In this document: positions 56,772 to 64,000 of the stretch, one piece after another
Numbering within the stretch: position 1 is the first letter of the stretch
Layout of the letters: each line of letters begins with the position of its first letter
Assembly (NCBI GenBank): GCA_016234685.1
Contig: JACRAT010000032.1
Span: forward strand, 1 to 64,000
Reading direction: 5' to 3'
DNA from: Nitrosomonadales bacterium
GTDB lineage: Bacteria; Pseudomonadota; Gammaproteobacteria; Burkholderiales; Gallionellaceae
Length of the DNA: 64,000 nucleotides
Notes under the pieces: generated by a model
The model's input: the letters and a program-made list of their open reading frames with translations, nothing else
Database searches by the model: none
What the model was told of the DNA's origin: nothing
Program-made: the position numbers and the translations under genes

Positions 56772-57581
56772 ATGACTGACCGTTACGCCGTACTCGGACA
56801 TCCCATCTCTCACAGCAAATCGCCGCTGATCCATCGCCAGTTCGCCGAGCAAACCGGGCAGGACATCAGCTACGAAGCCATCGACGCGCCGCTGGACGGC
56901 TTTGCCGCAATGATCGAGCGCTTGCGTGGCGAGGGTTACAGGGGTTGCAACGTGACCGTGCCGTTCAAGTTCGAGGCGTTCAAGCTGTGCGCACAACTGA
57001 CCGGACGCGCACAGGCAGCGCAGGCGGTGAACACCTTGTTCTTCCGCGACGGCAAGATACTGGGTGACAACACCGACGGCGCAGGGCTGGTGACCGACAT
57101 CGAGCAGAATCTGGGCTTTCGCCTGCTGTTCAAAAAAGTGCTACTGATGGGCGCGGGCGGCGCAGCGCACGGGGTGATCTGGCAGTTGTTCAACGCCGGA
57201 GCGAGCATCGTAGTGGTGAACCGCACGCCGGAGAAAGCCCAGAAGATGGTCGAAGACTTCGCCAGCTACGGCACGGTGTTCGCCAGCAGCTACGAAGGGC
57301 TGGCGGGCAAGCAGTTCGACGTGGTGGTCAACGCGACATCGAGCAGTCTGTCGGACGCGCTGCCGCCGCTGCCGCCCGGAATCTTCTCGGCCAACTCGCT
57401 GGCCTACGACATGATGTACGGGCGCGACACGCCGTTCTTGAAGTTCGCCCGCGAACAAGGCGCGGCAAAGCTATCCGACGGGCTGGGGATGCTGGTCGAG
57501 CAGGCTGCCGAGGCTTTCTGCAAATGGCGCGAAGTGCGCCCAGAGACCGCGCCAGTGCTGGCGGCGCTGCGGCAGGGCTGA
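56772..57581 (+). CDS. aroE: Shikimate dehydrogenase
   Basis: 269 residues. Substrate site AVLGHPISHSKSPLIHRQF, catalytic Lys/Asp in NVTVPFKFEAF and GDNTDGAGLV, NADP-binding LLMGAGGAAHGVIW and NRTPEKAQKM, and the C-terminal DMMYGRDTPFLKFA and GLGMLVEQAAEAF are all present. It reduces dehydroshikimate in aromatic amino acid synthesis. It is followed 2 bp later by mtgA, a common betaproteobacterial pair. Confidence 0.98.
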   Translation: MTDRYAVLGHPISHSKSPLIHRQFAEQTGQDISYEAIDAPLDGFAAMIERLRGEGYRGCNVTVPFKFEAFKLCAQLTGRAQAAQAVNTLFFRDGKILGDNTDGAGLVTDIEQNLGFRLLFKKVLLMGAGGAAHGVIWQLFNAGASIVVVNRTPEKAQKMVEDFASYGTVFASSYEGLAGKQFDVVVNATSSSLSDALPPLPPGIFSANSLAYDMMYGRDTPFLKFAREQGAAKLSDGLGMLVEQAAEAFCKWREVRPETAPVLAALRQG

Positions 57582-57583
57582 AG

Positions 57584-58276
57584 ATGCGCATCTGGTACTG
57601 GACTTGGCGCATCACAGCCGTGCTGTTTGGGCTGCTGCTGGCCTATCAGCTGTGGATCTTCGCGCATGTACTGTGGTGGACGAAGTACAACCCCTCGACC
57701 AGCGCCTTCATGGAAGAGCGGCTGGAAGTGTTGCAAGATAAGAATCCGAACGCCGAGTTGCAGCACAAGTGGGTGCCCTACGCCAAGATCTCGCCCAACC
57801 TGAAACGCGCGCTGATCGTCTCGGAAGACGCCAAATTCGTCGATCACGAAGGCTTCGACTGGGACGGTATCCAGAAGGCCTACGAGAAGAACCTAAAGAA
57901 GGGCAAGATCGTCGCGGGCGGCTCCACCATCAGCCAGCAACTGGCGAAGAACCTGTTCCTCTCCGGCAAACGCACGCCCTGGCGCAAACTCGAAGAGGCC
58001 GCCATCACGGTGATGATGGAGGCGGTGATGGACAAGCGACGCATCTTCGAGATCTACCTCAACGTCATCGAATGGGGCAACGGCGTATTCGGCGCAGAAG
58101 CCGCTGCGCGCCACTATTTCAAGATCAGCGCCACCCAACTCACCCCCGCGCAAGCCGCCAAACTGGCCGCGATGGTGCCCAACCCGCGCTACTACGACAC
58201 CCACCGCGAAGCCAGCGGCCTGCAACGCAAGACCGGTATCATCCTCAGCCGCATGGATCAGGCGGAAACGCCGTAA
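57584..58276 (+). CDS. mtgA: Monofunctional peptidoglycan glycosyltransferase
   Basis: 230 residues from the ATG at 57584. One N-terminal membrane helix (RITAVLFGLLLAYQLWIF) and a GT51 domain: VSEDAKFVDHEGFDWDGIQ (catalytic Glu), GGSTISQQLAKNLFLS, RKLEEAAITVMMEAVMDKRRIFEIYLN and EWGNGVFGAEAAARHYF. It polymerises lipid II without transpeptidation. It overlaps nothing and ends about 150 bp before a terminator facing the other way; the spacer (58277-58429) shows no gene. Confidence 0.96.
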   Translation: MRIWYWTWRITAVLFGLLLAYQLWIFAHVLWWTKYNPSTSAFMEERLEVLQDKNPNAELQHKWVPYAKISPNLKRALIVSEDAKFVDHEGFDWDGIQKAYEKNLKKGKIVAGGSTISQQLAKNLFLSGKRTPWRKLEEAAITVMMEAVMDKRRIFEIYLNVIEWGNGVFGAEAAARHYFKISATQLTPAQAAKLAAMVPNPRYYDTHREASGLQRKTGIILSRMDQAETP

Positions 58277-58429
58277 GCAGTCAGGCTGCCGGGAGTTAGT
58301 CGGTAGCCTGTTGCAGCTAGCTCATGCGGCATAGCGGAACTCGGGGCGACGGGTAATATCAAGGCCGCGCCGGATTTCATTGCACCCGGGACACCCTCTG
58401 CGATGGAACGATCAAAGAGATAAATACAC

Positions 58430-58460
58430 GCAAAAATCCCCCGGTGTTGCCGGGGGGATT
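58430..58460 (-). terminator. pepP terminator
   Basis: AATCCCCCGG-TGTTG-CCGGGGGGATT forms a strong stem (one extra G). On the minus strand it is followed by a T-run (GATTTTTGCG), 24 bp past the pepP stop. Confidence 0.82.
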
Positions 58461-58484
58461 AAGGTAAATCCGCCTTATCGGGAT

Positions 58485-60519
<2,035 letters not shown>

Positions 60520-60528
60520 TCACGTTTG

Positions 60529-60573
60529 CTCCCTCCCCCACGGGGGGAGGGCTGGGGAGAGGGAGTAGCCCTA
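60529..60573. repeat. Palindromic repeat between amgK and murU (1)
   Basis: CCCTCCCCC-AC-GGGGGGAGGG, then CTGGGGAGAGGGAG. The stem is 9-10 bp with one bulged G. It lies about 30 bp before the murU start in the transcript. Confidence 0.75.
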
Positions 60574-60599
60574 GCACCTGAAACAGCAAATCCTCCCTG

Positions 60600-60620
60600 C
60601 CCCCCTTTGATAAAGGGGGG
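60600..60620. repeat. Palindromic repeat between amgK and murU (2)
   Basis: CCCCCCTTT-GAT-AAAGGGGGG is a perfect 9-bp palindrome. It is flanked by TCCTCCCTG and TAAGG. It differs in sequence from element (1), so at least two repeat types sit side by side. Confidence 0.8.
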
Positions 60621-60655
60621 TAAGGTCAGGCTAGGCGCAGGGGACAACGGGAGCA

Positions 60656-61660
60656 TCAGAAGGAATAGCCTTCCTGCACGTCGTTCGGGTGCAGTTCGTC
60701 GAGCAGATTGAGCAGCGGCTTGAGGTCGATGTAGCGGGCGCAGGCGCGATGCAGGTATTCGAACACCAGCGGGATGTCTTTCAGGTAGCCGTCCTTGCCG
60801 TCGCGGTGAGACAGACGGGCGAAGATGCCCAGCACTTTGATGTGGCGCTGTACGCCCATCATCTCGTAGTCGCGGTAGAACTCGCCGAAATCCTCACGCA
60901 CTGGCAGCCCGGCAGCACGCGCTTTTTCCCAGTAGCGAATCAGCCAGTCCATGATCTCCGGCTCTTCCCACTGGATGTAGGCGTCCTTGAACAGCGAGGC
61001 GAGGTCGTAGGTGATGGGGCCGTAGACGGCATCTTGAAAGTCCAATATTCCTGGATTCGGCTCGGTCAGCATCAAATTGCGCGAGTGATAATCGCGGTGC
61101 ACATATACGCACGGCTGCGCCAGATTGTTGGCGAGGATGGCCTTGAAGGCGCGCTCCAGATTGTGGCTCTGCTTGTCGCTCAGCGTCTTGCCCAGATGCT
61201 TGCCGATGTACCACTCGGGGAACAGGTTCAACTCGCGGCGCAGCAAGGCTTCGTCGTAAGGTAGTAGTTCGTTGGGCTTAGATGCGAGCTGAATCTTGAT
61301 GAGCGCATCGGTGGCAGCGCCGTAGAGTTTCGCGGCGTTGCCACCATCCTTCCCGCGCAAGGCTTGCAGATAAGTCGTATTGCCGAGGTCGGACAGTAGC
61401 AGGAAACCTTGCTCCAGATCTTGCGCATACACATGCGGCACATGCGTTCCGGCATCCTCGAATAACTTGCCGATATGCAGGAATGGGCGGCAGTCCTCGT
61501 GCTGGGGCGGGGCATCCATCACCACGCGCGTCTCGCCGTTGGGGAACGTCGCACGGAAATAGCGGCGGAAGCTGGCATCGGCGGAGGCGGGGGCGAGGGT
61601 GAAGGTTTCGTTCGGATACAGGCTGGAGAGCCAATCGCTGAGCTGTTTCTGGCGTTGCAT
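60656..61660 (-). CDS. amgK: N-acetylmuramate/N-acetylglucosamine kinase AmgK
   Basis: 334 residues, an aminoglycoside-phosphotransferase-like kinase. Motifs: YVHRDYHSRNLMLTEPNPGILDFQDAVYGPITYDLASLFKDAYI (catalytic HRDxHxxN and the metal DFQD). The position beside murU and divergent from lptD is the known layout of the AmgK-MurU recycling route, where MurNAc is phosphorylated at C1. Two palindromic repeats separate it from murU (148-bp spacer). Confidence 0.94.
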   Translation of the reverse strand: MQRQKQLSDWLSSLYPNETFTLAPASADASFRRYFRATFPNGETRVVMDAPPQHEDCRPFLHIGKLFEDAGTHVPHVYAQDLEQGFLLLSDLGNTTYLQALRGKDGGNAAKLYGAATDALIKIQLASKPNELLPYDEALLRRELNLFPEWYIGKHLGKTLSDKQSHNLERAFKAILANNLAQPCVYVHRDYHSRNLMLTEPNPGILDFQDAVYGPITYDLASLFKDAYIQWEEPEIMDWLIRYWEKARAAGLPVREDFGEFYRDYEMMGVQRHIKVLGIFARLSHRDGKDGYLKDIPLVFEYLHRACARYIDLKPLLNLLDELHPNDVQEGYSF

Positions 61661-61722
61661 TATGAATTGCCTTAATTGTGGATTTGTGCGATTTTAGCAC
61701 CTTAATTTATCAACCCCGCATC

Positions 61723-63945
61723 ATGCATTTCCGCCTCAAGCCCGTTGCCCTTTCCCTGCTGTGTCTGTTCTCCGCTGTCGCTTATGCGGAAGAGGACGGG
61801 CGACCGTCTCCGCCGGAACAGCGTTTTCAAAAGGTGCCGGAGTCGCCACAGGATGCGCCCATCTTCTTCTATGCCGATCGCGTGGAGGATAGGCAGGACG
61901 AGCAGATCGAAGCCACCGGCAATGTCGAAGTGCGCAAGCTGGACCAGTCGGTGCGGGCCGATCATATGCTGTATCTCAAGGGGCCGCGTGAATTGCAGGC
62001 GGACGGTTCGGTACGTATCGAGCAGAACGGCAGCACTGTCGAGGGTACTCGGATGAGTATCAATCTCGATTCTGGCATCGGCAGTATGGAAAAACCGGTG
62101 TTCTACATCCGCGAAAACAAGAGCCACGCGCGAGCGGATAGTCTCAAATTCGAAGGTAAGTTGAATTACACCCTGACCAATGCGGAGTACACCACTTGCC
62201 CTGCGGGCAAGGAAGACTGGGTGATGAGTACGACCCAGTTGGACATGGATCGGAGTCGCCAAGTGGGCGAGGCGGAACATGCTTGGGTGACTTGGAAGGG
62301 CATTCCGCTGCTGTATTCTCCCTGGATGGACTTTTCTCTGGGCGGGCAGCGCAAGTCAGGATTCCTCGGGCCGGTGTTCGGCAGCACGGCGCGTGGCGGC
62401 AGCGAGGTGGTCGTGCCTTATTATTGGAGCATCGCGCCTAACCGGGATGCGACGGTTTCCCCCCGCGTGATGCTCAAGCGCGGCCTGCAACTGAGCAACG
62501 AATTCCGCTATCTGGAGAGCGACTATGTGGGTGAGGCGCATCTGGATGTGTTGCCGAACGATCAAGTCGCCCGTTCGACGCGGACGCGCATGGCGTTGAA
62601 ACACGCACAGCAATTCGGGCACGATTTTTCAGGCAAGCTGGATTTCAATCAGGTATCCGACGATGCCTACTTCCGCGACCTCTCCAACTCGATCACGGGT
62701 ACGGCACAGGTAAATCTGATGCGCGAGGGCGTGCTGTCGTATGCGCCTAGCGACTGGTGGAATGCGAATCTGCGCGTCCAGCGGTTCCAGACTTTGCAGG
62801 ATCCGGCGGCTCCAGTCGTTGTCCCTTATTACCGCACGCCGCAGCTCACTGTGCTGGGGCAGCATCCTCTGGCCGGGGCGAATGTGGCGTTCTCCGGCGA
62901 GTTCGTTGATTTCAGCCATCCTTCTGCTGTGAATGGGCGGCGCTTGGTGATGTACCCCAGCGTGAGCTATCCACTGGTGAAAACGGCAGGCTATCACCTG
63001 ACCCCCAAAGTCGGGGTGCATAGCACCAGCTATTCGCTGGGGGTGAATAATCTGGCGGGCTTGCCTGCGACGGCGACGCGTACCCTGCCCATCGCTAGTC
63101 TGGATGGCGGCGTGGAGTTCGAGCGCGATGCCAATTTCTTCGGACAAGACTATGTGCAGACGCTGGAGCCGCGCCTGTATTACGTCTACATCCCTTATCG
63201 CAACCAAAATAGCTTGCCGGTCTTCGACACGGCGCAGGCCGACTTCAATTTTGCGCAAATATTCACCGAGAATCGCTTCTTCGGTAGTGACCGTATCGGC
63301 GACGCCAATCAGGCGACTCTGGCGTTGACTTCGCGCATGATCGAGCCGGAGACCGGTGCCGAACGCCTGCGGCTGGCGATGGGGCAGCGCTTCAGCGTGA
63401 AGTCGCCGCAAGTGACACTGAATACGCCAGTCTCGACCAACCAATCGTCGGACGTTCTGCTGGATGCGTTTGGTCGGGTGAGCCGGGCATGGTCGTTGAA
63501 CAGCACGCTGCAATACAACCCCAGCCAGTCGCGCAGCGAGAAACTGAATCTCTCCACCCGTTACCAACCCGAGGTCGGCAAGGTGCTCAATCTCGGTTAT
63601 CGCTACACGCGGGCCAGCTTGCGGCAAGTCGATGTTTCGGCGCAATGGCCTTTGAGCAGCCGCTGGCACGCGGTGATGCGATGGAACTATTCCTTGCAGG
63701 ACAGCCAATTGTTGGAGGCGCTGACTGGCGTTGAGTATAATCAGGACTGTTGGACGGTTCGCTTGGTCGCGCAGCGCTTCACCACCTCCACGCAGCAAAC
63801 CTCGACCGGCATCTTCGTCCAATTGGAGTTGAACGGTCTGGTGCGCGTCGGTTCCGATCCGCTGAATGCCTTGCGCCAGAGCATCCCCGGCTATACCAAG
63901 CTCAACCAGACACACGAAGACGTGCCGGTGCAGGGTTTATATTGA
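61723..63945 (+). CDS. lptD: LPS-assembly outer-membrane protein LptD
   Basis: 740 residues from the ATG at 61723, where the signal peptide (LKPVALSLLCLFSAVAYA) begins. The N-terminal OstA-like jellyroll (FFYADRVEDRQDEQIEATGNVEVRKLDQSVRADHMLY) is followed by YTTCPAGKEDWVM, and the large C-terminal barrel ends with the NQDCWTVRLVAQRF region. Two Cys (about 165 and 700) are the usual disulfide positions, but each looks single rather than paired. It inserts LPS in the outer leaflet. It is divergent from amgK and followed by a probable surA. Confidence 0.95.
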   Translation: MHFRLKPVALSLLCLFSAVAYAEEDGRPSPPEQRFQKVPESPQDAPIFFYADRVEDRQDEQIEATGNVEVRKLDQSVRADHMLYLKGPRELQADGSVRIEQNGSTVEGTRMSINLDSGIGSMEKPVFYIRENKSHARADSLKFEGKLNYTLTNAEYTTCPAGKEDWVMSTTQLDMDRSRQVGEAEHAWVTWKGIPLLYSPWMDFSLGGQRKSGFLGPVFGSTARGGSEVVVPYYWSIAPNRDATVSPRVMLKRGLQLSNEFRYLESDYVGEAHLDVLPNDQVARSTRTRMALKHAQQFGHDFSGKLDFNQVSDDAYFRDLSNSITGTAQVNLMREGVLSYAPSDWWNANLRVQRFQTLQDPAAPVVVPYYRTPQLTVLGQHPLAGANVAFSGEFVDFSHPSAVNGRRLVMYPSVSYPLVKTAGYHLTPKVGVHSTSYSLGVNNLAGLPATATRTLPIASLDGGVEFERDANFFGQDYVQTLEPRLYYVYIPYRNQNSLPVFDTAQADFNFAQIFTENRFFGSDRIGDANQATLALTSRMIEPETGAERLRLAMGQRFSVKSPQVTLNTPVSTNQSSDVLLDAFGRVSRAWSLNSTLQYNPSQSRSEKLNLSTRYQPEVGKVLNLGYRYTRASLRQVDVSAQWPLSSRWHAVMRWNYSLQDSQLLEALTGVEYNQDCWTVRLVAQRFTTSTQQTSTGIFVQLELNGLVRVGSDPLNALRQSIPGYTKLNQTHEDVPVQGLY

Positions 63946-63969
63946 TTCGCCGATTTTTGAGAGGCTTTT

Positions 63970-64000
63970 ATGTTGCGTAACAAAATTGTGCAGGCCAGCC
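63970..64000 (+). CDS. Start of a gene cut by the window end, probably surA
   Basis: An ATG at 63970 with GAGAGG upstream reads MLRNKIVQAS before the window ends. lptD is normally followed by surA, a periplasmic chaperone gene, so that is the likely identity. Only about ten codons are visible, which is too few to judge by sequence. Confidence 0.4.
   Translation, partial: MLRNKIVQAS

Overview
The window reads as one contiguous piece of a betaproteobacterial chromosome. Gene content and order point to the order Nitrosomonadales, possibly Gallionellaceae; that placement is an inference from remembered synteny, because no search was run. It is gene-dense with short spacers, mostly housekeeping, with one copper-handling block and several unusual repeats. 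I found no rRNA, tRNA, CRISPR array, insertion sequence or prophage.

Layout. 0.3-7.0 kb (minus): the rod-shape operon mreB-mreC-mreD-mrdA-rodA-rlpA. 7.1-10.5 kb (plus): gatC-gatA-gatB, the Glu/Asp-tRNA amidotransferase. 10.5-14.3 kb (plus): a 1256-residue CBS/PAS/GAF/GGDEF/EAL c-di-GMP protein. 14.3-17.8 kb (minus): rpe, an unknown Ser/Lys-rich lipoprotein gene, gph and a trpE without trpG/D/C. 18.1-20.2 kb (plus): apaG, a methyltransferase gene and mltA. 20.3-23.7 kb (minus): an outer-membrane barrel gene, dacB and bioA. 23.8-24.3 kb (plus): two small genes. 24.4-36.5 kb (minus): a copper block with a Cys/His protein, cusC, cusB, cusA, cusF, five small proteins or lipoproteins, a Cu(I) P-type ATPase, and SHOCT, DUF2933 and ICMT-like membrane proteins. 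36.6-38.3 kb (plus): argA and yggX. 38.5-41.7 kb (minus): a 1075-residue lipoprotein with four copies of one domain. 42-44.4 kb (minus): rpiA, phoU and ppx. 44.5-54.7 kb (plus): ilvA, tfoX-like, 5-FCL, aceE, aceF, nadD, rlmH, maf, rng and yqaA. 54.7-56.6 kb (minus): a PilZ gene and an M17 peptidase gene. 56.8-58.3 kb (plus): aroE and mtgA. 58.5-61.7 kb (minus): amgK, murU and pepP. 61.7-64 kb (plus): lptD and the first bases of a gene that is probably surA.

How the genes fit together. Envelope growth is a main theme: Mre/Rod/PBP2, RlpA, MltA, DacB, MtgA, AmgK-MurU recycling and LptD. The copper block combines periplasm-to-outside efflux (CusCBA with CusF), cytoplasm-to-periplasm efflux (the P-type ATPase) and several Met/His-rich periplasmic or membrane proteins. 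No copper regulator gene was recognised in the window.

Main unusual features. (1) Short C/G-rich palindromic elements recur between genes and also inside genes. They add proline/glycine-rich peptides in frame to BioA, the copper ATPase, CusA, GatB, AceF and MurU. Two distinct sequence families can be seen by eye. (2) In murU one element contains three 7-bp units and leaves the gene out of frame. Gaining one unit or losing two would restore the frame, which looks like a possible on/off switch or a sequencing error. (3) The four-domain lipoprotein has a conserved cysteine pair in every copy and Pro/Val/Glu-rich linkers, and I do not recognise it. (4) rsfS is missing from its usual place between nadD and rlmH.
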